A stretch of 64,000 bases of DNA from Pseudomonas syringae pv. cilantro (GTDB taxonomy: Bacteria; Pseudomonadota; Gammaproteobacteria; Pseudomonadales; Pseudomonadaceae). Shown one piece after another: positions 27,220 to 37,267 of the stretch. Position 1 is the stretch's first letter. Every line of letters begins with the position of its first letter. The position numbers and the translations under genes were made by a program. The notes under the pieces were generated by a model, which was not told the DNA's origin, did not search any database, and saw nothing but the letters and a program-made list of their open reading frames with translations. The stretch covers positions 1-64,000 of the forward strand of contig NZ_LGLN01000035.1 in NCBI RefSeq assembly GCF_001293775.1. Reading direction: 5' to 3'.

Positions 27220-28827
27220 ATGTCGTCATCTATCAGCAAGCCTTCACATTCGGACGCATTGACTCGGTTGGCTCAGGCCATGGCCGTCACCGCGAGTGCA
27301 CTTCTGGCCGGTTGCCAGAGCACCGCCAGCGTCGACCCTGCCGGCAGTCACCGCACGCCGAACCTGGCCGCCGGAATCAAGCAAAAACCGATTTTCCTGA
27401 CCCACAAGCCCGCAACCCCGCTGGCGCCGCCCCAGGATGTCTGGGAGCGCATGCGCCAGGGCTTTCAATTGCAGCAAGGCAACGATCAAAACCCTCGTAT
27501 CGACCAGCAGCGCCTGTGGTTCGCCAACAACCCTTCCTTTCTGGAAAACGCTGGCGAACGCGGCAGCCTGTATATGCATTACATCGTCGAGCGCCTTGAA
27601 GAACGCAACATGCCGCTGGAGCTGGCCCTGCTCCCGGTGATCGAAAGCGCCTACAACCCGATGGCGGTGTCCCGCAGCCAGGCCGTTGGCCTGTGGCAGT
27701 TCATCCCGTCTACCGGGCGCTACTTCAACCTGCGCCAGACCAGTTTTTATGACGGACGACGCGACATTCAGGCCTCGACCGTTGCCGCACTGGATTACCT
27801 GACCCGTCTGCATGACATGTTCAACGGCGACTGGCTGCTGGCTCTGGCCGCTTACAACGCGGGCGAAGGCACGGTCAGCCGTGCCATCGAGCGCAACGAC
27901 AAGCTCAACCTGCCGACCGACTACTGGAACCTGCCGCTGCCGCAGGAAACCCGTGACTATGTGCCAAAACTGCTGGCCCTGTCACAGGTCGTGCTTTCGC
28001 CAGAGGCCTATGGCGTCAACCTCAATCCGATTGCCAACCAGCCGTATTTCGAAGTGGTCGAGCTCAACAAGCGCGTTGATCTGTCCAAGGTCGCCAGCGC
28101 TGCCGACATCGACGAAGACGAATTGATCCAGCTCAATCCGGCCTACAAGAAGCGCCTGACCATCGACGGGCCTCAGCATTTGCTGGTGCCGACGTCCAAG
28201 GCGCAACTGCTGACGGCCAGCCTGTCGACCATGAAACAGGAAGAGCTGGTCGCCTGGCAGCCTTACCGGGTGCGCCGAGGCGATACGCTCGAAAGTCTGG
28301 CCAGCCGTTATCAGGTCACGGTCAGTTCGCTGAAGGGCAACAACAAGCTGGCAGGCAATCGTCTGAAAGTCGGTCAGTCACTGAGTATTCCGGTCAGACC
28401 GGGAATGGAAACCTCGCAGCCGGTGTTTGAAGCACTGGCCAGCAACGACAAGCCATCACGCACGCGCAGTTACAAGGTCCGCAGCGGAGACAACCTGACC
28501 ACCATCGCCCAGGCCAACAAGGTTGACGTCGAGGACCTGCAACGCTGGAACAAGCTGTCAGGCAAAAAACTCAGCATTGGTCAGACACTGGTCATGCAGG
28601 ACACCACCAGCAAGAGTGCCAGCAAAGTCAGCAGCAAAGCCGTTGCCAGCGCCAGTACAAAGGACGGTGACAAGAAGTCCATGCAATACAAGATTCAGAA
28701 AGGCGACTCGATGTACCTGGTTGCCAAGCGCTTCAACGTCGAGATGCAACATCTCAAGCGCTGGAATCCACGCAGCGGCCAGGCCCTCAAGCCCGGTCAG
28801 ACCCTGACCGTCTACCTGCCGCATTGA
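27220..28827 (+). CDS. mltD: membrane-bound lytic murein transglycosylase D
   Basis: 535 aa. A signal sequence ends in the lipobox LLAGC near residue 29, so the protein is an outer-membrane lipoprotein. The SLT catalytic domain (about 110-260) carries the Glu in LLPVIESAYNP followed by SQAVGLWQFIPSTGRYF, and the AAYNAGEGTVSRA motif. Three LysM repeats follow, starting YRVRRGDTLESLAS (about 347), YKVRSGDNLTTIAQ (about 422) and YKIQKGDSMYLVAK (about 488). It cleaves glycan strands of peptidoglycan. Domain order and length match the family. Confidence 0.96.
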   Translation: MSSSISKPSHSDALTRLAQAMAVTASALLAGCQSTASVDPAGSHRTPNLAAGIKQKPIFLTHKPATPLAPPQDVWERMRQGFQLQQGNDQNPRIDQQRLWFANNPSFLENAGERGSLYMHYIVERLEERNMPLELALLPVIESAYNPMAVSRSQAVGLWQFIPSTGRYFNLRQTSFYDGRRDIQASTVAALDYLTRLHDMFNGDWLLALAAYNAGEGTVSRAIERNDKLNLPTDYWNLPLPQETRDYVPKLLALSQVVLSPEAYGVNLNPIANQPYFEVVELNKRVDLSKVASAADIDEDELIQLNPAYKKRLTIDGPQHLLVPTSKAQLLTASLSTMKQEELVAWQPYRVRRGDTLESLASRYQVTVSSLKGNNKLAGNRLKVGQSLSIPVRPGMETSQPVFEALASNDKPSRTRSYKVRSGDNLTTIAQANKVDVEDLQRWNKLSGKKLSIGQTLVMQDTTSKSASKVSSKAVASASTKDGDKKSMQYKIQKGDSMYLVAKRFNVEMQHLKRWNPRSGQALKPGQTLTVYLPH

Positions 28828-28964
28828 TGACATCGGCCGCTTGCCCTCGAATCAGCTCGGGGCGAGCGGCATTCGCACTCGTTGCAATGCCCTCGCCTGC
28901 AGTCTTTTTCCTGCAAGGACAAGCTGTTACTGTTAGCGACCCGAAAGCCCAAGTCGCCTGGATC

Positions 28965-30794
28965 GTGCCACGTCCCTTCCTGCTAATCGTCAGTCTGGCC
29001 TTGAGCTTCTGCGCCAACGCAGCCATAACCGAAAGCCATGGTTATGCGCAGTTTGGCGTGCTCAAGTACCCGGCGAGCTTCACCCATTTCGACTGGGTCA
29101 ATCCCGAGGCGCCGAAAGGTGGCACCTTGCGAATGATGGCATTCGGCACATTCGACACGCTCAACCCTTACACCTTCAAGGGCAGTAGCCCGGTTTCAAC
29201 GGGAAATTTCCTGCAATACGGCGTCAACGAGCTCAACGAGCCGTTGATGGTCGGTACCGGCCAGTACGACCCGTCCGGCGATGAGCCGACTTCCAGCTAC
29301 GGTCTGATCGCCCAGTCGGTGGAATACAGCGAAAACCGTAGCTGGGTGGTATTCAACCTCCGTCCGCAGGCACACTTTCATGATGGCAAACCGATCACGG
29401 CCTACGACGTGGCGTTTTCCTACCGGACATTGCTCAAGGACGGTCACCCCCAATACCGCACCGCCTTGCAGGAAGTGCAGCGCGTCGACATTCTCAACCG
29501 GCATCGCATCCGTTTTGTCTTCAAGCGCTCCGGCAACCCGCTGCTGATCCTGCGTCTGGGCGAAATGCCGGTACTGCCCCAGCATTACTGGAAAGACCGC
29601 GATTTCAAGGCCACCACCTTCGAACCGCCGCTGGGCAGTGGCCCGTATCGCATTACCCGCGTCCAGCCCGGACGCCAGCTGGTGTTCGAGCGCGTCAAGG
29701 ATTACTGGGGCAAGGACCTGGCGGTCAATCGCGGCAAATATAATTTCGACCGCGTCGAAGTGGAGTTCTACCGCGACAGCGACGTGGCGTTCGAGGCCTT
29801 CAAAGCCGGCGAGTTCGATATCTACATCGAACATCAGGCCAAAAACTGGGCGACGGGCTACAACTTTCCGGCGGTCGCCAACGGTGAGGTGATCAAGGCG
29901 CAGATCCCGCACCGGATACCGACCCAGACCCAAGGCCTGTTCATGAACACCCGGCGTGCCGCATTCGCCGATATCCGGGTACGTGAAGCCCTGGGCCTGC
30001 TGTTCAACTTCGAATGGACCAACCGCACGCTGTTCAGCGGCGCCTATGACCGCTCGACCAGCTACTACCCCAACAGCGAGTTTTCCGCAACGGGCCTGCC
30101 GACCGGCGCCGAATGGCTGCTGCTGGCGGTTTACCGCGATCAACTGCCCGCCAGCCTGTTTAAGCAGCCGTTTACGCCGTCGAAGACCGACGGCGGCGGC
30201 ATCCCGCGCGAAACGCTGCGCAAAGCCCTCACGCTGCTGACCGATGCAGGCTGGACACTGACCGATCGCGGTTTGCTCAACGCTGAAAAGCAGCCGCTGC
30301 GTTTCGAGATTCTGCTGGTCAACCCCAACCTTGAACGCATCCTGCAACCCTACATCGAAGACCTGCGCCGCCTGGGCATCGATGCCGGCCTGCGCACTGT
30401 GGATCGCGCGCAATACAAGCAGCGTCTGGACCGTTTCGACTTCGACATGATTCTCATGACCCTGCAACAGACGCTCAGCCCCGGCCTTGAGCAGTGGCAG
30501 TACTTTCACTCCAGCCAGGCCACGATCAACGGCAGCAAGAACTACGCAGGTATCGCCAACCCGGTGGTCGATGCGCTGCTGAACAAACTGCTGGCCGCAC
30601 AGACCCGCGATGAGCAAGTCGCCGCCGCCCGTGCGCTGGACCGCGTGCTGCTGTCCCAGCACTACAGCATTCCCAACTGGTACCTGAACAATCACCGGCT
30701 TGCCTATCGCAACCGATTCGCCATGGTCACTACCCCGCCCTATACCCTGGGGCTGCGCGCGTGGTGGCTCAAGACTCTGGAGAAGCCACGATGA
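28965..30794 (+). CDS. nppA1: periplasmic peptide-binding protein of the Npp/Yej importer (first copy)
   Basis: 609 aa from a GTG at 28965, chosen because it places a clean signal peptide at the N-terminus (RPFLLIVSLALSFCANA). The open frame runs back to 28824 but those residues are not signal-like and overlap mltD. It is an SBP_bac_5 (family 5) solute-binding protein of the YejA type: HFDWVNPEAPKGGTLR near the N-terminus, LGSGPYRITRVQPGRQ and DYWGKDLAVNRGKYNFD in the middle. In P. aeruginosa the orthologous NppA1A2BCD system takes up di/tripeptides and peptidyl-nucleoside antibiotics. The stop overlaps the second copy (ATGA). The two adjacent binding proteins share the same frame of motifs and arose by tandem duplication. 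Confidence 0.9.
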   Translation: MPRPFLLIVSLALSFCANAAITESHGYAQFGVLKYPASFTHFDWVNPEAPKGGTLRMMAFGTFDTLNPYTFKGSSPVSTGNFLQYGVNELNEPLMVGTGQYDPSGDEPTSSYGLIAQSVEYSENRSWVVFNLRPQAHFHDGKPITAYDVAFSYRTLLKDGHPQYRTALQEVQRVDILNRHRIRFVFKRSGNPLLILRLGEMPVLPQHYWKDRDFKATTFEPPLGSGPYRITRVQPGRQLVFERVKDYWGKDLAVNRGKYNFDRVEVEFYRDSDVAFEAFKAGEFDIYIEHQAKNWATGYNFPAVANGEVIKAQIPHRIPTQTQGLFMNTRRAAFADIRVREALGLLFNFEWTNRTLFSGAYDRSTSYYPNSEFSATGLPTGAEWLLLAVYRDQLPASLFKQPFTPSKTDGGGIPRETLRKALTLLTDAGWTLTDRGLLNAEKQPLRFEILLVNPNLERILQPYIEDLRRLGIDAGLRTVDRAQYKQRLDRFDFDMILMTLQQTLSPGLEQWQYFHSSQATINGSKNYAGIANPVVDALLNKLLAAQTRDEQVAAARALDRVLLSQHYSIPNWYLNNHRLAYRNRFAMVTTPPYTLGLRAWWLKTLEKPR

Positions 30795-32647
30795 ACCGAT
30801 TGCACTCTCTGCGCTCTCAGGCAGCTGCACTGCTGCTGGCCAGCCTGGCCTGCGCGGTGCAGGCTGCGCCGCAGCATGCCGTTACCCTGTACGACGAAGC
30901 GCCAAAATACCCGGCCGACTTCAAACATTTCGACTACGTCAACCCGGATGCGCCTAAGGGCGGCACGTTCCGGCAAGCGGGCTTCGGCGGCTTCGACAGC
31001 CTCAATCCGTTTATCAACAAAGGCGTGGCAGCGGAAGACATCGGCCTGATCTACGACACCCTGGCCCGGGCAAGCCTGGATGAACCGTTCAGCGAATACG
31101 GGCTGGTGGCCGGAAAAATCGAAAAGGCCCCGGACAACAGCTGGGTGCGTTTCTATCTACGCCCTGAAGCGCGCTTTCATGACGGCCACCCGATCCGCGC
31201 CGAAGATGTCGAATTCAGTTTCAAGACCCTGATGGAACATGGCTCGCCCATGTACAAGGGCTACTACGCCGACGTCGATCAGGTCGTCGTCGAAGACCCG
31301 CTGCGGGTGCTGTTCAAGTTCAAGCACAAGGGCAGCCGTGAGATGCCACTGATCCTCGGCCAGTTGCCGGTGCTGCCAAAGCATTTCTGGGCGGAGCGCG
31401 ACTTCAGCAAGGGCAACCTGGAATTCCCGCTGGGCAGCGGACCGTACAAGGTGGTCGATGTCAAAGCCGGACGCTCGGTGCGCTACGAACGGGTCAAGGA
31501 TTACTGGGGCAAAGACCTGCCCATCAACAAGGGCTTTTACAATTTCGACGTGCTGACCACTGACTATTACCGCGACAACACCGTCGCGCTGGAAGCCGGC
31601 AAGGCCGGGCAGTTCGATTACTGGATAGAGACCAGCGCCAAGAATTGGGCAACCGCTTACGACACACCGGCCGTCAAGGACGGCCGATTGATCAAGGAAG
31701 AGCTGCCCAACGGCAACCCGACCGGCATGCAGGGTTTCGTGTTCAATCTGCGCAAACCGGTCTTTCAGGACGTGCGGGTACGTGAAGCGTTGACCCTGCT
31801 GCTCGATTTCGAATGGACCAACAAACAACTGTTCAATGGCGCCTACAGCCGCACCAAGAGTTATTTCGACAACTCGGAAATGGCCTCCAGCGGCCTGCCG
31901 TCTGCCGAGGAACTGAAAATCCTCGAACCGTTGCGCGGCAAGATTCCGGACCGGGTATTCACCGAACCCTTCCAGTTGCCGGTCACCGACGGCAGCGGCA
32001 TGATCCGCCCGCAACAGCGCCGCGCCTTTCAGTTATTGCAGGAAGCCGGCTGGAAAGTGGTCAACGACAAAATGGTCGATACGCAGGGCAACCCGGTGAA
32101 GCTGGAGTTCCTGATCGCGCAGACCGAGTTCGAGCGCATTCTGCTGCCCTACAAGCGCAACCTGAGTGATCTGGGCATCGAACTGGTGATTCGCCGGGCG
32201 GACGTGTCGCAATACATCAACCGCCTGCGCTCACGCGACTACGACATGATCGTCACTGGCTATCCGCAGTCCAGCTCGCCCGGCAACGAGCAGCGCGTGT
32301 ATTTCGATTCATCCAGCGCCGATAATCCGGGCAGCCGCAACTTTATGGGCCTCAAGGACCCTGCCGTCGATACGCTGGTGAATGGCCTGATCAACGCCGA
32401 CTCCCGCGCCAGCCTGATCACTTACACCAAGGCCCTTGACCGGGTATTGCTGTGGGGTTTCTATGTGGCCCCCAACTGGCACATCAAGACCTGGCGGGTG
32501 GCTTACTGGAACCACCTCGATCACCCCAAGGCCAAAGCGCTGTCGGATATCGGCCTGATGACCTGGTGGGTGAAGCCGGACGTCAAGCCGGTGACCGCAA
32601 CCCCGTCAGCCTCTGATCAGGCCAAGCCTGCGAACGCGGAGCAATAA
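30791..32647 (+). CDS. nppA2: periplasmic peptide-binding protein of the Npp/Yej importer (second copy)
   Basis: 618 aa from ATG 30791. The signal peptide is [20 protein letters not shown]. It has the same SBP_bac_5 architecture as the preceding gene, with matching blocks [49 protein letters not shown] and [18 protein letters not shown]. It delivers oligopeptides or peptidyl antibiotics to the membrane complex encoded directly downstream (one base gap). E. coli YejA has the same role for microcin C. Differences between the two copies in the ligand pocket may widen the substrate range. Confidence 0.92.
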   Translation: MNRLHSLRSQAAALLLASLACAVQAAPQHAVTLYDEAPKYPADFKHFDYVNPDAPKGGTFRQAGFGGFDSLNPFINKGVAAEDIGLIYDTLARASLDEPFSEYGLVAGKIEKAPDNSWVRFYLRPEARFHDGHPIRAEDVEFSFKTLMEHGSPMYKGYYADVDQVVVEDPLRVLFKFKHKGSREMPLILGQLPVLPKHFWAERDFSKGNLEFPLGSGPYKVVDVKAGRSVRYERVKDYWGKDLPINKGFYNFDVLTTDYYRDNTVALEAGKAGQFDYWIETSAKNWATAYDTPAVKDGRLIKEELPNGNPTGMQGFVFNLRKPVFQDVRVREALTLLLDFEWTNKQLFNGAYSRTKSYFDNSEMASSGLPSAEELKILEPLRGKIPDRVFTEPFQLPVTDGSGMIRPQQRRAFQLLQEAGWKVVNDKMVDTQGNPVKLEFLIAQTEFERILLPYKRNLSDLGIELVIRRADVSQYINRLRSRDYDMIVTGYPQSSSPGNEQRVYFDSSSADNPGSRNFMGLKDPAVDTLVNGLINADSRASLITYTKALDRVLLWGFYVAPNWHIKTWRVAYWNHLDHPKAKALSDIGLMTWWVKPDVKPVTATPSASDQAKPANAEQ

Positions 32648-32648
32648 C

Positions 32649-33722
32649 ATGCTGGCTTATATTCTGCGACGGCTGCTGCTGATCATCCCGACCCTGCTCG
32701 GCATCCTGATCATCAACTTTGTCATCATCCAGGCGGCCCCCGGCGGGCCGGTGGAACAGATGATTGCCAAGATCGAAGGCTTCGACGGGGCCACCAGCCG
32801 GATTGCCGGTGGAGGCGCAGAAGTCTCGGTGGCGGGCTCCAACTATCGCGGCGCGCAGGGCCTGGACCCGGCGTTGATCAAGGAAATCGAACGCATGTAC
32901 GGTTTCGACAAGTCGGCACCGGAACGCCTGTGGATCATGATCAAGAACTACGCCACGCTGGATTTCGGCGACAGCTTCTTTCGGGATGCCAAGGTCATCG
33001 ACCTGATTGTCGAGAAGATGCCGGTGTCTATTTCCCTCGGGCTATGGAGCACGCTGATCATGTACCTGGTGTCGATCCCGCTGGGGATCGCCAAGGCCAC
33101 CCGGCACGGCAGCCAGTTCGACGTCTGGACCAGTTCGGCGATCATCGTCGGCTATGCCATTCCGGCGTTCCTGTTCGCGATTCTATTGATCGTGATGTTT
33201 GCCGGTGGCAGCTATTTCAACTGGTTCCCGTTGCGCGGGCTGACCTCGAACAACTACGAGGAACTGAGCACGCCGGGCAAGATCTTCGACTACTTCTGGC
33301 ACCTGGTGCTGCCGGTCACAGCCTTGGTAATCGGCAACTTCGCCACCATGACCCTGCTGACCAAGAACAGCTTTCTCGACGAGATCAGCAAACAGTACGT
33401 CACCACCGCCAAAGCCAAGGGCCTGAGCAATCACAAGGTGCTTTACGGTCATGTGTTCCGCAACGCCATGCTGCTGGTGATTGCCGGTTTCCCGTCGGCG
33501 TTCATCGGCATCTTCTTTACCGGTTCGCTGCTGGTGGAAGTGATCTTCTCGCTGGACGGCCTGGGCCTGATGAGCTTTGAGGCTGCGATCAACCGCGACT
33601 ACCCGGTAGTGTTCGGCACGTTGTTCATCTTCACCCTGCTGGGGCTGGTGGTGAAGCTGATCGGCGACATCACCTACACCCTGGTTGACCCGCGCATCGA
33701 CTTTGAAAGCAGGAAGCATTGA
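32649..33722 (+). CDS. nppB: ABC transporter permease, YejB/NppB type
   Basis: 357 aa. An N-terminal helix ([20 protein letters not shown]) is followed by the insert [16 protein letters not shown] that distinguishes YejB from DppB. Six core helices end with the permease loop [21 protein letters not shown], which couples to the ATPase. It forms the inner-membrane pore with NppC. It is preceded by nppA2 and followed by nppC within two bases. Confidence 0.94.
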   Translation: MLAYILRRLLLIIPTLLGILIINFVIIQAAPGGPVEQMIAKIEGFDGATSRIAGGGAEVSVAGSNYRGAQGLDPALIKEIERMYGFDKSAPERLWIMIKNYATLDFGDSFFRDAKVIDLIVEKMPVSISLGLWSTLIMYLVSIPLGIAKATRHGSQFDVWTSSAIIVGYAIPAFLFAILLIVMFAGGSYFNWFPLRGLTSNNYEELSTPGKIFDYFWHLVLPVTALVIGNFATMTLLTKNSFLDEISKQYVTTAKAKGLSNHKVLYGHVFRNAMLLVIAGFPSAFIGIFFTGSLLVEVIFSLDGLGLMSFEAAINRDYPVVFGTLFIFTLLGLVVKLIGDITYTLVDPRIDFESRKH

Positions 33723-33723
33723 T

Positions 33724-34743
33724 ATGAAGCTGTCTCCTCTCAATCGCCGCCGCTTCGAACGCTTCAAGGCCAACCGACGTGGCTGGTGGTCGTTGTGGCT
33801 GTTCCTCATCCTGTTTGGCCTGAGCCTGGGCGCCGAGCTGATCGCCAACGATAAACCGCTGGCCGTGCGCTATGATGGCCACTGGTACTTCCCGGTGTTC
33901 GAGCGTTACCCGGAAACCACCTTTGGTGGCGAGTTTCCACTGGAAGCCAATTACAAGAGCCCTTACATCAAGGAACTGCTCGCAGCGAAAGACGGCTGGA
34001 CCTTGTGGGCACCGATTCCGTTCAGCTACCAGAGCATCAACTATGACCTGAAGGTCCCTGCCCCTGCCCCGCCGTCGCGAGAGAACCTGCTGGGCACCGA
34101 CGATCAGGGCCGCGACGTATTGGCGCGGGTCATCTACGGCTTCCGGATCTCCGTGCTGTTCGCCCTGACCCTGACCATTCTCAGCTCGATCATCGGCGTG
34201 ATCGCCGGTGCCTTGCAGGGCTTCTATGGCGGCTGGGTCGACTTGCTGGGCCAGCGTTTTCTGGAAGTCTGGTCCGGCCTGCCGGTGCTCTACCTGCTGA
34301 TCATTCTGGCAAGCTTCGTCCAGCCCAACTTCTGGTGGCTGTTGGGCATCATGCTGCTGTTCTCGTGGATGAGTCTGGTCGACGTGGCGCGCGCCGAGTT
34401 CCTGCGCGGCCGCAATCTGGAATACGTGCGTGCTGCACGGGCGCTGGGCATGGAAAATGGCGCGATCATGTTCCGTCACATTCTGCCCAACGCGATGGTC
34501 TCGACCATGACCTTTCTGCCGTTCATTCTGACCGGCGCCATCGGCACGCTGACCGCCCTGGATTTCCTCGGCTTCGGCTTGCCAGCCGGCTCGCCGTCGC
34601 TGGGCGAACTGGTGGCGCAGGGCAAATCCAATCTGCAGGCGCCGTGGCTGGGCATCAGTGCCTTCGCGGTGCTGGCCATTATGCTGAGCCTGCTGGTATT
34701 CATCGGTGAGTCCGCCCGCGATGCATTCGACCCAAGGAAATAA
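33724..34743 (+). CDS. nppC: ABC transporter permease, YejE/NppC type
   Basis: 339 aa from ATG 33724. The first helix is WWSLWLFLILFGLSLGAELI. A long periplasmic loop containing the motif LLGTDDQGRDVLARVIYG precedes the five remaining helices. The ATPase-coupling loop is VRAARALGMENGAIMFRHIL. It pairs with NppB. The gene is embedded in the tightly packed operon. Confidence 0.94.
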   Translation: MKLSPLNRRRFERFKANRRGWWSLWLFLILFGLSLGAELIANDKPLAVRYDGHWYFPVFERYPETTFGGEFPLEANYKSPYIKELLAAKDGWTLWAPIPFSYQSINYDLKVPAPAPPSRENLLGTDDQGRDVLARVIYGFRISVLFALTLTILSSIIGVIAGALQGFYGGWVDLLGQRFLEVWSGLPVLYLLIILASFVQPNFWWLLGIMLLFSWMSLVDVARAEFLRGRNLEYVRAARALGMENGAIMFRHILPNAMVSTMTFLPFILTGAIGTLTALDFLGFGLPAGSPSLGELVAQGKSNLQAPWLGISAFAVLAIMLSLLVFIGESARDAFDPRK

Positions 34744-34744
34744 G

Positions 34745-36355
34745 ATGAACAATGACAATCTGATCGAAGTCCGCGATCTGGCGGTCGAGTTCGTGACGGG
34801 CGAATCGCGGCAGCGGGTAGTCGAGAACATCAGCTTCGACATTCGCCGCGGCGAAACCCTGGCACTGGTGGGCGAAAGCGGCTCGGGCAAATCCGTCACC
34901 GCGCATTCGATTCTGCGTCTGCTGCCCTACCCGATCGCCAGCCACCCGAGCGGCACCATTCGCTATGCGGATGAAGACCTGCTGACCGTCGAAGAGAAGA
35001 CACTCCGTTCGATCCGTGGCAACCGCATTGCCATGATCTTTCAGGAGCCAATGACCTCGCTGAATCCGCTGCATTCGGTCGAAAAACAGATCAACGAAGT
35101 GCTGGGCCTGCACAAGGGACTGACCGGCAAGGCGGCCACTGAACGTACGCTGGAGCTTCTCGAGCTGGTCGGCATCCCTGAGCCCCGCAAACGACTCAAA
35201 GCCCTGCCACACGAGCTGTCAGGCGGCCAGCGTCAGCGTGTGATGATCGCCATGGCGCTGGCCAACGAGCCCGAGCTGCTGATTGCCGATGAACCGACCA
35301 CTGCACTGGACGTCACGGTGCAGCTGAAAATCCTTGAACTGCTCAAGCATTTGCAGGCGCGACTGGGCATGGCACTGCTGCTGATCAGCCATGATTTGAA
35401 CGTCGTCAGGCAAATAGCCAACCGAGTATGTGTCATGCAGCGAGGTTGCATCGTCGAACAGGCATCGTGCGAAGAATTGTTCCGTTCGCCGCAGCACCCG
35501 TACACCAAAGTTCTGCTCAGCGCGGAGCCCAGCGGCGGTCCTTCGACCAACCCGGCCGGTCCTCCGCTGCTCGAAGTCGAGGACCTGAAAGTCTGGTTCC
35601 CGATCAAGAAGGGCCTGCTCAAGCGCACCGTCGATCACGTCAAGGCGGTCGACGGCATTCGCTTCAGCCTGCCTCAGGGCCAGACGCTGGGTATCGTGGG
35701 TGAGAGCGGATCGGGCAAATCGACGCTGGGGCTGGCGATTCTCAGACTGATCGGCAGCCAGGGCACCATACGTTTCAAAGGCAACCCGCTAGACTCCCTG
35801 TCGCAACAGCAGATTCGTCCGCTGCGCAGGCAGATGCAGGTGGTTTTCCAGGACCCGTTCGGCAGCTTGAGTCCGCGTATGTCGGTGGGGGAAATCGTCG
35901 GCGAAGGCCTGCGCATCCATGGCATGGGCACGGCTGACGAGCAACAGACAGCGATCATCGAAGCGCTCAGGGAAGTAGGTCTGGACCCGGATACCCGGCA
36001 CCGCTACCCCCACGAGTTCTCCGGTGGTCAACGTCAGCGGATCGCCATTGCCCGGGCACTGGTGTTGAAGCCGGAGCTGATTCTGCTGGACGAGCCGACG
36101 TCGGCCCTCGACCGGACAGTGCAGCGCCAGGTAGTCGAGCTGCTTCGTTCGCTGCAAACCAAGTACAACCTGACGTATTTGTTCATCAGCCATGACCTGG
36201 CTGTCGTCAAAGCGCTGAGCCACCAGTTGATGGTGGTCAAGCAAGGCCAAGTGGTCGAACAGGGTGCCGCGCAGGAAATCTTCGCCGCACCGCAACATCC
36301 TTATACACAGCAGCTGCTGGAGGCCGCCTTTCTGGCCCCCATAGCTGTCGATTAA
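34745..36355 (+). CDS. nppD: fused double ATPase subunit, YejF/NppD type
   Basis: 536 aa from ATG 34745, with two complete ABC cassettes. Walker A motifs are [10 protein letters not shown] and [11 protein letters not shown]; signatures are [16 protein letters not shown] and [16 protein letters not shown]; Walker B motifs are [12 protein letters not shown] and [12 protein letters not shown]. Each half ends with the oligopeptide/dipeptide C-terminal extension ([24 protein letters not shown]). One polypeptide therefore powers the Npp importer. FabI follows 25 bases downstream and may be read from the same transcript. Confidence 0.95.
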   Translation: MNNDNLIEVRDLAVEFVTGESRQRVVENISFDIRRGETLALVGESGSGKSVTAHSILRLLPYPIASHPSGTIRYADEDLLTVEEKTLRSIRGNRIAMIFQEPMTSLNPLHSVEKQINEVLGLHKGLTGKAATERTLELLELVGIPEPRKRLKALPHELSGGQRQRVMIAMALANEPELLIADEPTTALDVTVQLKILELLKHLQARLGMALLLISHDLNVVRQIANRVCVMQRGCIVEQASCEELFRSPQHPYTKVLLSAEPSGGPSTNPAGPPLLEVEDLKVWFPIKKGLLKRTVDHVKAVDGIRFSLPQGQTLGIVGESGSGKSTLGLAILRLIGSQGTIRFKGNPLDSLSQQQIRPLRRQMQVVFQDPFGSLSPRMSVGEIVGEGLRIHGMGTADEQQTAIIEALREVGLDPDTRHRYPHEFSGGQRQRIAIARALVLKPELILLDEPTSALDRTVQRQVVELLRSLQTKYNLTYLFISHDLAVVKALSHQLMVVKQGQVVEQGAAQEIFAAPQHPYTQQLLEAAFLAPIAVD

Positions 36356-36379
36356 CCTGAACCTGAAGAGGAACAACAC

Positions 36380-37174
36380 ATGGGTTTTCTCGCCGGTAAG
36401 CGCGTCCTGATCGTCGGTGTCGCCAGTAAACTGTCCATCGCATCCGGTATCGCCGCCGCCATGCATCGTGAAGGTGCTGAACTCGCTTTCACCTACCAGA
36501 ACGACAAACTCAAAGGTCGCGTCGAAGAGTTCGCCGCAGGCTGGGGTTCAGGCCCTGAGCTGTGCTTCCCTTGCGATGTGGCCAGCGACGAAGAGATCAA
36601 CAAGGTCTTTGAAGAGCTGAGCAAGAAGTGGGACGGCCTGGACGTGATCGTTCACTCGGTCGGCTTCGCTCCGGGCGACCAGCTCGATGGCGACTTCACC
36701 AACGCCACCACCCGCGAAGGTTTCCGCATCGCGCACGACATCAGCGCCTACAGCTTCGTTGCCCTGGCCAAGGCTGGTCGCGAAATGATGAAAGGCCGCA
36801 ATGGCAGCCTGCTGACCCTGTCTTACCTGGGCGCAGAGCGCACCATGCCCAACTACAACGTCATGGGCATGGCCAAGGCCAGCCTGGAAGCCGGCGTTCG
36901 TTACCTGGCTGGCAGCCTCGGCCCGGAAGGCACACGTGTCAACGCAGTGTCGGCAGGTCCGATCCGCACCCTGGCTGCTTCGGGCATCAAGAACTTCCGC
37001 AAGATGCTGGCAGCCAACGAAGCGCAGACCCCTCTGCGCCGCAACGTGACCATCGACGAAGTCGGCAATGCCGGCGCGTTCCTGTGCTCGGACCTGGCGT
37101 CGGGCATCAGCGGTGAGATCATGTACGTCGACGGCGGTTTCAACACCACCGCGATGGGCAGCATGGACGAGTAA
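36380..37174 (+). CDS. fabI: enoyl-[acyl-carrier-protein] reductase (NADH)
   Basis: 264 aa with AGAGGAACAAC before the ATG. It is a short-chain dehydrogenase-like Rossmann fold of the FabI type. Nucleotide binding is seen in [18 protein letters not shown]. The catalytic Tyr-x6-Lys is in [12 protein letters not shown], and the second FabI Tyr is in [13 protein letters not shown]. It performs the last reductive step of fatty-acid elongation and is the triclosan target. A strong bidirectional terminator follows. Confidence 0.97.
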   Translation: MGFLAGKRVLIVGVASKLSIASGIAAAMHREGAELAFTYQNDKLKGRVEEFAAGWGSGPELCFPCDVASDEEINKVFEELSKKWDGLDVIVHSVGFAPGDQLDGDFTNATTREGFRIAHDISAYSFVALAKAGREMMKGRNGSLLTLSYLGAERTMPNYNVMGMAKASLEAGVRYLAGSLGPEGTRVNAVSAGPIRTLAASGIKNFRKMLAANEAQTPLRRNVTIDEVGNAGAFLCSDLASGISGEIMYVDGGFNTTAMGSMDE

Positions 37175-37217
37175 GACGGCAAGCGCCGCTCCCCGCGAGC
37201 GGCACTTTCCGGCACTC

Positions 37218-37252
37218 AAAAAGAAGGCCGCTCACTGAGCGGCCTTCTTTTT
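37218..37252. terminator. strong bidirectional intrinsic terminator between fabI and ppiD
   Basis: A perfect 17-bp inverted repeat at 37218-37234 and 37236-37252, with A5 at one end and T5 at the other. It terminates fabI on plus and ppiD on minus. Confidence 0.93.
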
Positions 37253-37267
37253 GCGCGGGTTTCGAGC

